The notes: a model not told the origin generated them from the sequence alone. A DNA stretch of 31,839 bases from JALHST01 sp038316335 (GCA_038316335.1 JBBQAM010000047.1:1-31839), one strand, 5' to 3'. Shown: positions 9,128 through 18,075, counted from the first letter of the stretch. Program-made: numbers and translations.

Positions 9128-9149
9128 TACGATTTGTATAAAAATCGTA
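9128..9149. promoter_or_regulatory. Inverted repeat just upstream of the acyl-CoA oxidase-like gene
   Basis: TACGATTT (9128-9135) and its exact reverse complement AAATCGTA (9142-9149) are separated by six bases and end 10 bp before the ATG at 9160. Its position suits an operator or an mRNA hairpin next to the start. It is not followed by a T-run on either strand, so it is not an obvious terminator for pckA. The function is inferred only. Confidence 0.35.
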
Positions 9150-9159
9150 CTTTCAAAGT

Positions 9160-11424
9160 ATGGAAAGACATCGTTATTCCCCTGGGGTACTACACTATAT
9201 TCCGTTATTTTATGTGATCTGGTCAGATGATCTACTCTCGATTTCCGAAATTAATGTAGTGCAGAATGCCTTGGATAAAGATCCAGCTTTAAGTAAAGTA
9301 GATCAGGCTTTGCTGCTTTCCTGGCTAGACAAGCAAAAGCCGCCTAAAAATTCTGAAATTAAATATTGGAAGCAGCTAATTTCGAATTCACAGGTAAAAC
9401 TGGTGGAAAGCGAACACTATCCCTTGTCGACCTTTAGCCAAAAAATGGTATGCCACTATGAAAAGGAATGCCCCTTTAATAATCAGATCAAGCATATCGA
9501 AATACATCTTGGGATACAACCCAACCACTATAACCATTTGTTCGATGTCGAAACTGAGCATTCTAGCACCTCTGACTTCTACAACCCAAACGAAATCGAT
9601 ACGCTTTTAAAAGGGAAGCATGCAAAGATCATCGATGCTTTTCGAAAATTCCTATCGTATCCCATTTTTGATTGGGGCCTGCATCGTGAAAAAGAGGAAT
9701 TTCGAAAACTTGTCTTGCAACAAGTACGTTACTTGGGTGAAAAAGGGTATGGGGCCTTGGCCTATCCCAAGGCCTACGGGGGCACGGGGGATATGGAGGC
9801 CTATGCGGGCATTTTCGAAAATTTGATGTTCGTAGATGCGAGCTTGACCATTAAATTCGGGGTGCAATTCGGCCTTTTTGGTGGCAGTATCCAAAAACTG
9901 GGCACCAAAAAACACCACGATCGGTATTTACAGGCAGCTGGTCAGGCCGATTTATTAGGTTGTTTTGCGATGACCGAAACCCGCCATGGATCAAATGTGC
10001 GCGGTATCAAGACCACGGCCACCTACGACCCGAAAACAGATTCCCTGATCGTTCATACCCCGGGTAAAGACAACAACAAGGAATATATCGGCAATGCCCT
10101 ACATGCCAAATTAGCCTCGGTATTCGCACAGCTGATCGTAAATGGCGAGAATCAAGGGGTACATGCCATTTTGGTACCCCTACGAAATGAAAAACACGAG
10201 GTATTACCTGGAATTTCAATAGAAGATAATGGCTATAAATTGGGCTTGAACGGGGTGGACAACGGAAAGATCTGGTTTAACCAAGTGGTGGTGCCAAGGG
10301 AAAATCTCCTGAATAAATATGGGGAAGTACGGGATGACGGCACCTATCACTCCGATATCAAAGACCCGAACAAGCGTTTTTTTACAATGCTGGGCACGTT
10401 GGTCGGCGGTCGGATATGCGTGGCGCGGGCAAGCCTGGGCGGGGCAAAAATGGCCTTGGCAATTGCCATCAAGTATGCCTTGAAACGCAGGCAATTCAAC
10501 GACGCTATAAAAATGCAGGAAGACCTGTTAATGGACTACCCGACGCATCAGCTACGCTTGACACCTTTGGTGGCCAGTGCCTATGTGTACCATGTCACCC
10601 TTGAAAAGTTGATGGCTCACTATTGCGATGAAAGCCAGCCCGACAAACGAAAAGTGGAAACCCAGGTGGCCGGCCTGAAATCAATCATTACGTGGTATGC
10701 CAATAGTGCCATTCAGGAGTGTCGCGAGGCCTGCGGCGGAAAAGGTTATCTGATTGAAAACCGTATTGCCGACCTGAAGGGCGACGTAGATATCTTTACT
10801 ACCTTTGAAGGTGACAATACTGTCTTGCTGCAGTTGGCCGCTAAAGGAGTTTTATCAGATTTTAAGGCCGAATTCAACAGTGCTGGCTTCTCCTCGGTCC
10901 TAAAGATCTTGGGCATGCAGATCAATGATAAACTTACGACCATAAACCCCGTCTATGCCAACAAGGTCGACAAAGACCATTTGTACAACCCGAAATTCCA
11001 TAAACATGCCTTTGCATATCGCACCCGCCGATTGACCTACACCCTGGCCATGCGTATTCGGGACTACATCAAGAAAGGGGTCCCCGCTTATCAGGCATTC
11101 TTGAAGGTTCAGACCCATTTATTGGCCTTGGCAAAAGCTTATAGCGCAGAACTGGCCTATACCACTTATTGCGATTTTACCGAGACCATCACCGACGAAA
11201 AAAATAGGGGGCTCTTTCAGAAACTGGGAACGCTACATGCCCTTCATACGATTCGGGAAGATGCCTCGTGGTATTTGGAGCAAGGCTATCTTGGAGGGAC
11301 CAAATCAAAGGCGATACGACAGCGCGTCGAACGCCTTAGCACCGAGCTTCGGCCCCACATTGAGGTTTTGGTCGATGGTTTCGGCATCCCTAAACATTGT
11401 ATGACGGCTCCGATTGCTACGTAA
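9160..11424 (+). CDS. Acyl-CoA dehydrogenase/oxidase family protein with N-terminal extension
   Basis: A 754-residue flavoprotein of the acyl-CoA oxidase-like branch, expected to introduce the alpha-beta double bond in acyl-CoA during fatty-acid breakdown. The core runs from about residue 150: GYGALAYPKAYGG (197-209), the FAD/acyl-binding CFAMTETRHGSNV (268-280), RRQF (443-446), the ECREACGGKGY block (520-530), and the ACOX-type TFEGDN with probable catalytic Glu550. Roughly 150 residues precede the core, far more than in ordinary ~380-residue dehydrogenases. The first 75 or so (YVIWSDDLLSISEINVVQ...) resemble a TerB-like acidic helical domain, though only weakly by eye. No signal peptide or membrane anchor is evident. 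Whether it uses oxygen or an electron-transfer flavoprotein cannot be told. It is preceded by pckA and a short inverted repeat. Confidence 0.88.
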   Translation: MERHRYSPGVLHYIPLFYVIWSDDLLSISEINVVQNALDKDPALSKVDQALLLSWLDKQKPPKNSEIKYWKQLISNSQVKLVESEHYPLSTFSQKMVCHYEKECPFNNQIKHIEIHLGIQPNHYNHLFDVETEHSSTSDFYNPNEIDTLLKGKHAKIIDAFRKFLSYPIFDWGLHREKEEFRKLVLQQVRYLGEKGYGALAYPKAYGGTGDMEAYAGIFENLMFVDASLTIKFGVQFGLFGGSIQKLGTKKHHDRYLQAAGQADLLGCFAMTETRHGSNVRGIKTTATYDPKTDSLIVHTPGKDNNKEYIGNALHAKLASVFAQLIVNGENQGVHAILVPLRNEKHEVLPGISIEDNGYKLGLNGVDNGKIWFNQVVVPRENLLNKYGEVRDDGTYHSDIKDPNKRFFTMLGTLVGGRICVARASLGGAKMALAIAIKYALKRRQFNDAIKMQEDLLMDYPTHQLRLTPLVASAYVYHVTLEKLMAHYCDESQPDKRKVETQVAGLKSIITWYANSAIQECREACGGKGYLIENRIADLKGDVDIFTTFEGDNTVLLQLAAKGVLSDFKAEFNSAGFSSVLKILGMQINDKLTTINPVYANKVDKDHLYNPKFHKHAFAYRTRRLTYTLAMRIRDYIKKGVPAYQAFLKVQTHLLALAKAYSAELAYTTYCDFTETITDEKNRGLFQKLGTLHALHTIREDASWYLEQGYLGGTKSKAIRQRVERLSTELRPHIEVLVDGFGIPKHCMTAPIAT

Positions 11425-11493
11425 AAGTTGGGATGTCTATGGGCAGTTTTCAGTAATCAATGTACAATAAGAAATAAGCAAATTCGCATCGAC

Positions 11494-11532
11494 GTCATCA
11501 CGAGGAGCGTTAGCGACGTGGTGATCTGTTGC
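11494..11532. repeat. REP-like dispersed palindromic element
   Basis: The segment contains CGAGGAGCG and GCGACGTGG inside outer arms ATCAC (11497-11501) and GTGAT (11521-11525), giving an imperfect palindrome. It closely matches the TCATTGCGAGGAGC...GCGACGTGGCAATCT class of extragenic repeats that I know from many Bacteroidota genomes; here the arms read ATCAC/GTGAT instead of ATTGC/GCAAT, a compensatory change that keeps the pairing. It lies in the 251-bp space between the convergent acyl-CoA oxidase-like and DUF2807 genes. Only one copy is in this window. Confidence 0.6.
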
Positions 11533-11675
11533 TTTTTGACACTGATCCGGGGGGAAGCATTGACGGCTTGGGAAGGGGCAGCGAACAGTAACCCGTGTTC
11601 AGCAGGCACTTACAGTATTCAGTAAAGTTGATCTTTTTAGGCACCTTTCGTCGTTTTTATTTTATAATAAAAAAG

Positions 11676-12500
11676 CTATTTCTCCTTATTCAATTGCGAG
11701 GTGTCCAAAAATTCGAGGATGACGATTTTGGCCTCCCCGTACAAATAGGTCTTGGAGGATCCACGCGAAGAAAGTTCAAAATTGTCCAGGGCATATACGC
11801 TGGCACTGGGTGATTCCTGAAGAGTAGCCTTTACGGTTTCTGCCTCTAATTTTTCGGCCTTTAGATTTGAGTTTTCATAGAGGTCGGCATAAAAAATATC
11901 GACTTTACCTTCCAATTTTGCCGAGGCATTCTTATACATCTTGATCGCACTACTTTCCCCGACCGAATAAATACTGGCATCGACCCGATCCTTTAAGGTA
12001 ATGTTCAAGGAATCACTTGCCAGGTTATAGTCTCCCGAACTCATTCCTTCCATATTAATCTGAATATAGGGGGCCGAGGCGTTCAACTCTAGCCGGGAAG
12101 CTCCAAAAGTAGCTACATACAATTCATCGGTCGTAATGATATCCTGCATATCGATGCGGCCATCTTGCAGGATTAGCTTTTTTAAATCAACAAACTGAAT
12201 GGTAATATTGAGTTTCTTCTTGCCCGTAATCTTATAGAACGAAGAGATGTACAACGTACTGTCCTGCACCTTGAATTTTAGGATGTCGATCAGATTATCG
12301 TCTGCTTCTAGCGAATACCCTTCCCGGGAGGATTTTTGGAGTATGATATCCAGATCATCGACCAATTCTATTGAATTGAAAGGCGGCAACTCTTGTTGAA
12401 CTTCGACAACTTTTCGATTGCCCTTGATCTTGGGCTTACGCTGGGCATTCACAGCTTGAAAGGAAACCAAGAGGCCTATCAATATCACTATATTTTTCAT
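11676..12500 (-). CDS. Secreted DUF2807 (head GIN domain) protein
   Basis: A 274-residue protein with a clear signal peptide, MKNIVILIGLLVSFQAVNAQ (1-20). The mature part begins with charged residues and then ELPPFNSIELVDDLDIILQKS, the usual opening of DUF2807/GIN domains, followed by a repetitive beta-strand pattern of short hydrophobic-polar alternations (SASVYALDN..., SSKTYLYGEA) expected for a parallel beta-solenoid. The family is common and multicopy in Bacteroidota and is probably periplasmic or cell-surface; its molecular role is not established. The start is the ATG at 12500; upstream in-frame sequence exists but would bury the signal peptide. A near-consensus -7 box (TGACTTTG on the minus strand, 12519-12526) lies just upstream. 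It follows the coxA terminator, so it is likely a separate transcript. Confidence 0.85.
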   Translation of the reverse strand: MKNIVILIGLLVSFQAVNAQRKPKIKGNRKVVEVQQELPPFNSIELVDDLDIILQKSSREGYSLEADDNLIDILKFKVQDSTLYISSFYKITGKKKLNITIQFVDLKKLILQDGRIDMQDIITTDELYVATFGASRLELNASAPYIQINMEGMSSGDYNLASDSLNITLKDRVDASIYSVGESSAIKMYKNASAKLEGKVDIFYADLYENSNLKAEKLEAETVKATLQESPSASVYALDNFELSSRGSSKTYLYGEAKIVILEFLDTSQLNKEK

Positions 12501-12632
12501 GTTCCAATTAATTAAACCCAAAGTCAAATGATTTTGGAATGTTTTTAAACTTCGGATCAGCCCATCGCCATTCAGCACAGTGGAATCCCAAAAGTGTTTT
12601 AAATATATTCAATATCTTTTAATAGGTATCAT

Positions 12633-12665
12633 AAAAAATGCCCAACATATTCCGATGGGCATTTT
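12633..12665 (-). terminator. Intrinsic terminator closing the act-cox operon
   Basis: Arms AAAATGCCCA (12635-12644) and TGGGCATTTT (12656-12665) pair perfectly over 10 bp with an 11-nt loop. On the minus strand the stem is followed by a run of six T, from the A-run at 12633-12638. It sits 23 bp after the coxA stop, the expected place for the end of the respiratory operon. Confidence 0.85.
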
Positions 12666-12687
12666 AGTATCTATTCTATGGTAGCTA

Positions 12688-14511
12688 TCAATGCTGCAAT
12701 TCTTCCTCATCCTTAAGTAAAGGAGTCGTCTGCGGAATAAAATCCTGACCAGGAATGAAGTAGTCACCATTTTCATTGGTTTTGCTATAATCATAAGCCC
12801 ATCGGTGCACATGGGGAATCGGACCGTCCCAGTTTCCATGAATGTGTTTCACCTCGGCTGTCCACTCCAGTGTATTCGCTTGCCAAGGGTTTTGCGGCCC
12901 TTTCTTTCCATAAAAGATACTATGGAAAAAATTGTAGACGAAAATCAATTGTGCAATTCCCCCGATGAGGGCGAATACCGTCATCAACACTTGAATATCG
13001 CTCAATTCATCGAACATAGGAAACGCGGTATTTTCGTAGTAACGTCTTGGTACTCCTGCCATACCTACAAAATGCATTGGGAAAAATACCCCATAGGCGG
13101 CAACCACGGTTATCCAAAAATGCACATAGCCCAAGTTTTTGTTCATCATCCTGCCTTGGAACATTTTCGGGAACCAATGATATATACCGGCCAACGCCCC
13201 ATAGGCCGCCGAAATCCCCATTACCAGGTGAAAATGCGCTATCACAAAATAGGTATCGTGAACATTGATATCCAAGGTACTATCACCAAGGATAATCCCA
13301 GTCAATCCTCCTGTAATAAAAGTAGATACCATGGCTATCGAGAATAACATCCCCGGATTCAACTGTAGGTTTCCCTTCCATAGTGTCGTAATCCAGTTAA
13401 ACGCCTTAACGGCCGATGGGATAGCAATCAATAAGGTAGTAAACGTGAATACGGAGCCCAAGAACGGATTCATTCCTGAAATAAACATATGATGGCCCCA
13501 TACAATGGTCGATAAAAATGCGATGGCCAAAATAGATGCGATCATCGCGCGATATCCAAAGATCGGCTTACGCGAATTTACGGCCAACACTTCAGATACA
13601 ATGCCCATCGCGGGCAATATGACAATGTATACCTCGGGATGCCCAAGGAACCAGAATAAATGTTCGAATAAAACTGGTGAACCACCCTGATAGTGCAAGA
13701 CCTCCCCTTGGATAAAGATATCCGAGAGAAAGAACGACGTACCAAAACTTCTATCCATAATCAACAACAAGGCGGCCGAAAGCAGGACCGGGAAGGAAAC
13801 TACACCGATGATGGCAGTCACCAAGAAGGCCCATATGGTCAATGGCAATCGTGTCATCGACATGCCTTTGGTCCTTAGGTTGATTACAGTTACAATATAA
13901 TTCAGCGACCCCAACAAGGAAGAGGCGATAAAAATAGCCATGGAAACCAGCCACAAGGTCATCCCCATACCAGATCCCGACATGGCCATAGGCAATGCGC
14001 TCAACGGAGGATAGATCGTCCACCCAGCGGCAGCGGGCCCAGCTTCCACAAATAAGGAAAGGACCATGATGACAGATGATACGAAGAACAACCAATAGGA
14101 TACCATGTTTAAAAAACCGGAAGCCATATCACGGGCACCTATCTGAAGGGGTATCAAAAGATTACTAAAAGTACCGCTCAGGCCGGCCGTTAAAACAAAA
14201 AACACCATGATGGTACCGTGTATGGTGACCAGTGCCAAATACATTTCAGGATCCATGACCCCACCTGGGGCCCATTTACCCAAAACGGCCTCAAAAATGG
14301 GAAAAGATTCCCCCGGCCATGCCAGTTGCATCCTGAACAACATCGACATGGAAATACCTAGGAATCCCATAATCAATCCCGTAATCAAATATTGCTTCGA
14401 GATCATCTTATGATCTTGACTAAAAATGTATTTCGTTACAAAAGTCTCCTTGTGATGATGAACATGATCCTCTGCGTGTTCTTCTAGGTGTACATGTGCT
14501 GTTGCAGACAT
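12688..14511 (-). CDS. coxA: Cytochrome c oxidase subunit I (aa3-type, A family)
   Basis: A 607-residue heme-copper oxidase core subunit with about 12 membrane helices; it reduces oxygen to water and pumps protons. Ligands visible are His98 (TIHGT) for low-spin heme, His291 with the Tyr295 cross-link in GHPEVY, His340-His341 for CuB, and the HFHLVMG helix for heme ligation. Glu293 in GHPEVY marks an A1-type D-channel. The N-terminal 20 residues are very His-rich (7 of 20), before the conserved KYIFSQDHKMISKQY. It is the last gene of the act-cox operon, 39 bp after coxB. Subunits III and IV are not encoded nearby. In Flavobacterium johnsoniae the homologous oxidase forms a supercomplex with ACIII, and the same is expected here. 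Confidence 0.97.
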   Translation of the reverse strand: MSATAHVHLEEHAEDHVHHHKETFVTKYIFSQDHKMISKQYLITGLIMGFLGISMSMLFRMQLAWPGESFPIFEAVLGKWAPGGVMDPEMYLALVTIHGTIMVFFVLTAGLSGTFSNLLIPLQIGARDMASGFLNMVSYWLFFVSSVIMVLSLFVEAGPAAAGWTIYPPLSALPMAMSGSGMGMTLWLVSMAIFIASSLLGSLNYIVTVINLRTKGMSMTRLPLTIWAFLVTAIIGVVSFPVLLSAALLLIMDRSFGTSFFLSDIFIQGEVLHYQGGSPVLFEHLFWFLGHPEVYIVILPAMGIVSEVLAVNSRKPIFGYRAMIASILAIAFLSTIVWGHHMFISGMNPFLGSVFTFTTLLIAIPSAVKAFNWITTLWKGNLQLNPGMLFSIAMVSTFITGGLTGIILGDSTLDINVHDTYFVIAHFHLVMGISAAYGALAGIYHWFPKMFQGRMMNKNLGYVHFWITVVAAYGVFFPMHFVGMAGVPRRYYENTAFPMFDELSDIQVLMTVFALIGGIAQLIFVYNFFHSIFYGKKGPQNPWQANTLEWTAEVKHIHGNWDGPIPHVHRWAYDYSKTNENGDYFIPGQDFIPQTTPLLKDEEELQH

Positions 14512-14550
14512 AATCTATTTATTATTTTATTTTATCCTTAACTAAGATGT

Positions 14551-15609
14551 TTATTGCGCCGATGCCATGGTTTGACCAAAAGTCTGTTGGGTTTTCATCC
14601 ATGCATTATATTCCTCCTCGGTCTCAACAATGATTTTCATCTGCATATTGTAGTGTGATTTGCCACAAATCTTATTACAAAGTAGAATATAATCGAACTC
14701 CCAAGGATCGTTATTAGGAATCCCATTGGCCGCCTTCTCGGCCCGTATCTTATTGGTACGTTTTACCTTGTCGATTACATCGGGGTTTCGGCGCATCTCT
14801 TCGGTAGTGGTAATGGGTGTAAATGAAAATTGAGTAATCATTCCAGGAACACAGTTCATTTGCGCCCTAAAATGGGGCATGAATGCCGAATGCAAAACGT
14901 CTTGTGACCGCATCTTAAAATTGACCTTTCTCCCTACGGGAAGATGCAACTCTTTTACGATTACATCATCGGTTGCATAGTTATCGGATACATCGAGACC
15001 CATTACATTTGCTTTATCGATATCGATCATACGAACATTGGCCATCCCCAAAACATTATCGGCGCCGGCATAGCGGGCTGTCCAGTTGAACTGCTGAGCA
15101 TACAGTTCTACGATCAAGGGGTCATCGTCTTCATTTACATCCATAATATTGGTCCAGGTGTACAATCCCCAAAGTATAAGACCTGCCAAAACAATTACAG
15201 GGATAATCGTCCATATGAATTCCAACCGATCGTTGTCGGCAAAGAAAAGCGCTTTATTTCCTTTTTTTCCGCGATACTTATAGGCAAAATAATGCAACAA
15301 AGCCTGGGTAATGGTCTGTACGAAAAAAATAATGACCATAGAGACCAACATCAATTGGTCATATTCAGCACCGTGTTCAGAAGCGGCATCCGGCAAGAAA
15401 AATTTACCATATTTCCAAAAACTGAATATGGTGATGCCATAAATAAAGATAAGGAAAGTGAACATGAGATAACCGTTGTATTTGTTATCGTCGTCATTCG
15501 CTATCTGGTAATTATCCGTTCGAAGTTGGGACAGTTCAAAAATTTTGGTCATTTGCCAAATGGCGATTGCCACAAGCAATAAAACCGCTAAAGTCAATAA
15601 TGTTGTCAT
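14551..15609 (-). CDS. coxB: Cytochrome c oxidase subunit II (CuA)
   Basis: A 352-residue membrane-anchored subunit that receives electrons at the binuclear CuA centre. Hydrophobic helices lie near 1-19, 46-65, 88-108 and 131-150, one more N-terminal helix than the two in classical subunit II. The periplasmic cupredoxin domain has the aromatic electron-entry segment YAQQFNWTARY (170-180), the ligand His240 (VLHSAF), and the CuA loop CNKICGKSHYNM with Cys311, Cys315, His319 and Met322. No CXXCH heme motif is fused, so it is an aa3-type and not a caa3-type subunit II. A charged insertion (about 268-303) separates the His240 strand from the CuA loop. It lies between actF (28 bp) and coxA (39 bp). 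Confidence 0.96.
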   Translation of the reverse strand: MTTLLTLAVLLLVAIAIWQMTKIFELSQLRTDNYQIANDDDNKYNGYLMFTFLIFIYGITIFSFWKYGKFFLPDAASEHGAEYDQLMLVSMVIIFFVQTITQALLHYFAYKYRGKKGNKALFFADNDRLEFIWTIIPVIVLAGLILWGLYTWTNIMDVNEDDDPLIVELYAQQFNWTARYAGADNVLGMANVRMIDIDKANVMGLDVSDNYATDDVIVKELHLPVGRKVNFKMRSQDVLHSAFMPHFRAQMNCVPGMITQFSFTPITTTEEMRRNPDVIDKVKRTNKIRAEKAANGIPNNDPWEFDYILLCNKICGKSHYNMQMKIIVETEEEYNAWMKTQQTFGQTMASAQ

Positions 15610-15637
15610 CGTATGATTTCGAATTATACTTTACTTA

Positions 15638-16966
15638 CTAATAATGATAATGCCTACTTTCCCCAATAAAGGGATCGCGTTGGGCCTCCAATGGAGCAGC
15701 TGCGATCGCCCTGAATACCCAAAAGATAAAAAAGCCGGCAAAGAACAAAACAGCACTAATCTCGGGGATACCTATATACCATTGGTCACCCACTGTCGAT
15801 GGCATGATCATCTGGAAAAAATTGATATATTGACCACCCAAAATGATACAGCCCGCCATTACCACAAACCAGTTAATGCGTTTGTAATCACTGTTCATTA
15901 ACAATAAAAACGGCAATACAAAGTTGGTAGCGAGCATGCCGAAAAATGGCAGCTTATAATCGTTGATCCTTGCAACGAAATACGTGACTTCTTCTGGGAT
16001 GTTGGCATACCAGATCAACATGAACTGTGAAAACCAAAGATAGGCCCAAAATATACAGAAGCCGAACATATACTTGGCCAAATCATGAACATGGCTATCA
16101 TTAACATTGGGCAAAAAGCCCCTTGATTTTAAATAAATGGTAATCATCGCTATTACCGTAACTCCGGAAACGATCATACTGGCAAAGACATACCAACCGA
16201 ACAGCGTACTGAACCAATGCGGCTCTACGCTCATAATCCAGTCCCAGGACATCATCGATTCGGTTACCAAATAGAAGACCAGAAAGCCTGCCGAGATTCG
16301 AAAGTTCTTTTTAAAATTTGAATTATCATCCGATGCATCCTGAGCCAACGATAATTTTCGCGAATATTCCCGGTATAAAATCCAGCCTCCCATAAAGATG
16401 ACGGCCCTGATCAAAAAGAAGGTCGGATTTAAATACCCTGCTTTTCCTTGCAATAGTTTATCATGTTCGACCACCTCGGAATCCATCCAAACGAATAAGT
16501 GGTTCATATGCAAAACCGATAAGACCAGGATTACAAATACAATAATCGCTCCTGGAACCAGATAGGCGGTTATTCCTTCCATAATACGAAATAATAAAGG
16601 CGACCATCCTGCCTGGGCTGCACGTTGTATTGCGTAAAATGCCAGCACCCCTAACGCGATGACCATAAAAAATATGGCTGCCACGTACAAAGCGGCCCAT
16701 GGTCGATTTTGAAGTTGATGCAACAGATGTTCATCGTGCGATGCATCATGGCCTTCAGCATCGGTCATATGGGCATTGGCCTCCGAATGCCCCGATTCAG
16801 AAGCACTTGCCTCCCCATGACCTTCGCCATGACTGGCAACGGCTACCATAGCCTTGGCCTCTTCTGCGGTAGCGGGCATCGTTAAAAAACCATAGCCCAT
16901 TCCCAATAATCCGATGGCCATTAAAATGACGGAACCTATCTTGAGTCTATTTGAAAAGGTGTACAT
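15638..16966 (-). CDS. actF: Alternative complex III subunit ActF
   Basis: A 442-residue polytopic membrane protein of the quinol:cytochrome c oxidoreductase ActF family (NrfD-related, with ActC). About ten hydrophobic segments are seen, including LIRAVIFMGGWILYREYSR and ESMMSWDWIMSVEPHWFSTLFGWYVFASM, the typical ActF block. After the first helix (about 11-30) there is a soluble loop carrying eight histidines between residues 46 and 83, plus many Ser, Ala, Glu and Gly residues. The protein pairs with ActC in the membrane core of ACIII and may take part in proton translocation. The gene ends 28 bp before coxB and starts 16 bp after actE, consistent with one polycistronic message. Confidence 0.94.
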   Translation of the reverse strand: MYTFSNRLKIGSVILMAIGLLGMGYGFLTMPATAEEAKAMVAVASHGEGHGEASASESGHSEANAHMTDAEGHDASHDEHLLHQLQNRPWAALYVAAIFFMVIALGVLAFYAIQRAAQAGWSPLLFRIMEGITAYLVPGAIIVFVILVLSVLHMNHLFVWMDSEVVEHDKLLQGKAGYLNPTFFLIRAVIFMGGWILYREYSRKLSLAQDASDDNSNFKKNFRISAGFLVFYLVTESMMSWDWIMSVEPHWFSTLFGWYVFASMIVSGVTVIAMITIYLKSRGFLPNVNDSHVHDLAKYMFGFCIFWAYLWFSQFMLIWYANIPEEVTYFVARINDYKLPFFGMLATNFVLPFLLLMNSDYKRINWFVVMAGCIILGGQYINFFQMIMPSTVGDQWYIGIPEISAVLFFAGFFIFWVFRAIAAAPLEAQRDPFIGESRHYHY

Positions 16967-16982
16967 ATCTAAGTTCTATGTA

Positions 16983-17540
16983 TTATTTAGTTAAGTCCTG
17001 TTTCAGTTGTTTTACATACTCGGCTACTTGCCAACGCTCCTTTGGATTCAATTGGCCTGCATATGAGCCCATAGAATTCAAACCGTAATAAATGGTATGA
17101 TACACATCCCCAACCGTAATATTCCTAGCAGCATCTGCATAGGAAGGTACACCCAGGATTTTTTCACGCTTGACCAAGGTACCTTGTCCATCGCCCTTGT
17201 CCCCGTGACAGATGGCACAGTAGATGGTGTATAACCCCTTGCCTACTTCTAGGTCTTTGTCAATCTCCAAAGAATCTAACGGACTTAGCTGCAAGATGGC
17301 CATTTCCTTACCTTGTGGTGTATTCTCAAAATCATAGGGCAAATGGCCCCTTGCGATTGTATTCGCGGCAGGCTGACGGGCTTCCAAGCGATTCGAAAGG
17401 AAGTCGATTTCCCCATAGGTTTCATAACCGACCGGCACATACATATTAGGCATATATTGGTAGTTGCGGCTATTTTCATGCTTGCAAGCGGCAACTAACA
17501 GAATACTGAGGACAATGGTTATTTTTCTAAAACTGTTCAT
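16983..17540 (-). CDS. actE: Alternative complex III subunit ActE, monoheme cytochrome c lipoprotein
   Basis: A 185-residue c-type cytochrome. It has a short lipoprotein signal ending LLVAAC, with Cys19 as the likely lipidated residue. One heme is bound by CAICH (108-112), and Met157 in NSMGSYAGQL is the probable axial ligand. The N-terminal half contains the ActE-type segment MYVPVGYETYGEIDFLSN. It is held on the periplasmic face of ACIII and contributes to electron transfer out of the complex. The ATG at 17540 gives MNSFRKITIV; a TTG at 17546 is less likely. Only 2 nt separate it from the actD stop codon, indicating coupled translation. Confidence 0.94.
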   Translation of the reverse strand: MNSFRKITIVLSILLVAACKHENSRNYQYMPNMYVPVGYETYGEIDFLSNRLEARQPAANTIARGHLPYDFENTPQGKEMAILQLSPLDSLEIDKDLEVGKGLYTIYCAICHGDKGDGQGTLVKREKILGVPSYADAARNITVGDVYHTIYYGLNSMGSYAGQLNPKERWQVAEYVKQLKQDLTK

Positions 17541-17542
17541 AT

Positions 17543-18073
17543 TCAATGACTGTTTTTTTCAGCGATGTTAATTTCTACGGCGCCAGTATCGATCAATAGA
17601 TCTTTCAGCTCTTTTTCATTATCGTGTAACTCGATCTCCATAACAAAATGATCGTCAGTCGTTCGTATATCCGGATTTTCGGCCCTTTTAAAAGGCCATA
17701 ACCTGCTTCTAAGATAAAAGGTGATTACCATTAGGTGAGCGGCAAAAAAAACGGTGAGCTCAAACATAATCGGGACAAAGGCCGGCATGTTTTGGATATA
17801 ACTAAAACTGGGTTTTCCCCCGATGTCCTGGGGCCAATCTTCGATCATTATATAGTTCATCATAACGATGGAAACGGCCAACCCTAAGCAGCCATACATA
17901 AACGAAGTAATGGCGATGCGGGTAGGAGCCAACCCCATAGCCTTATCAAGACCATGTACGGGAAATGGGCAATATACTTCCTCAATATGGTGTTTGGCAG
18001 CTTTTACAGTTTTGACGGCATGCATGAGCACATCGTCATCATTATAATACGCATGAATAAATTTTGATGCCAT
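17543..18073 (-). CDS. actD: Alternative complex III subunit ActD (DUF3341)
   Basis: A 176-residue membrane subunit of the DUF3341 family. An N-terminal cytoplasmic-type ferredoxin-like fold contains HHIEEVYCPFPVHGLDKAMGL, the family signature. Two transmembrane helices follow (about 55-75 and 97-120), linked by the WPQDIGGKPSF segment typical of ActD. The C-terminal tail after RLWPF is charged. It binds no recognisable cofactor and is thought to support the ActC/ActF membrane core. The ATG at 18073 lies 2 nt after the actC stop codon, and its own stop lies 2 nt before actE. Confidence 0.95.
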   Translation of the reverse strand: MASKFIHAYYNDDDVLMHAVKTVKAAKHHIEEVYCPFPVHGLDKAMGLAPTRIAITSFMYGCLGLAVSIVMMNYIMIEDWPQDIGGKPSFSYIQNMPAFVPIMFELTVFFAAHLMVITFYLRSRLWPFKRAENPDIRTTDDHFVMEIELHDNEKELKDLLIDTGAVEINIAEKNSH

Positions 18074-18075
18074 AC

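Noticed and set aside
12501..12578. N-terminal extension of the DUF2807 protein by 26 residues
   Set aside because: It would place a charged and polar stretch before a clear signal peptide; the ATG at 12500 starts that signal exactly.
14944..15582. Open frame of about 212 codons on the plus strand opposite coxB
   Set aside because: It is antisense to a fully conserved subunit II gene, has no recognisable domain, and mirrors the codon bias of the real gene.
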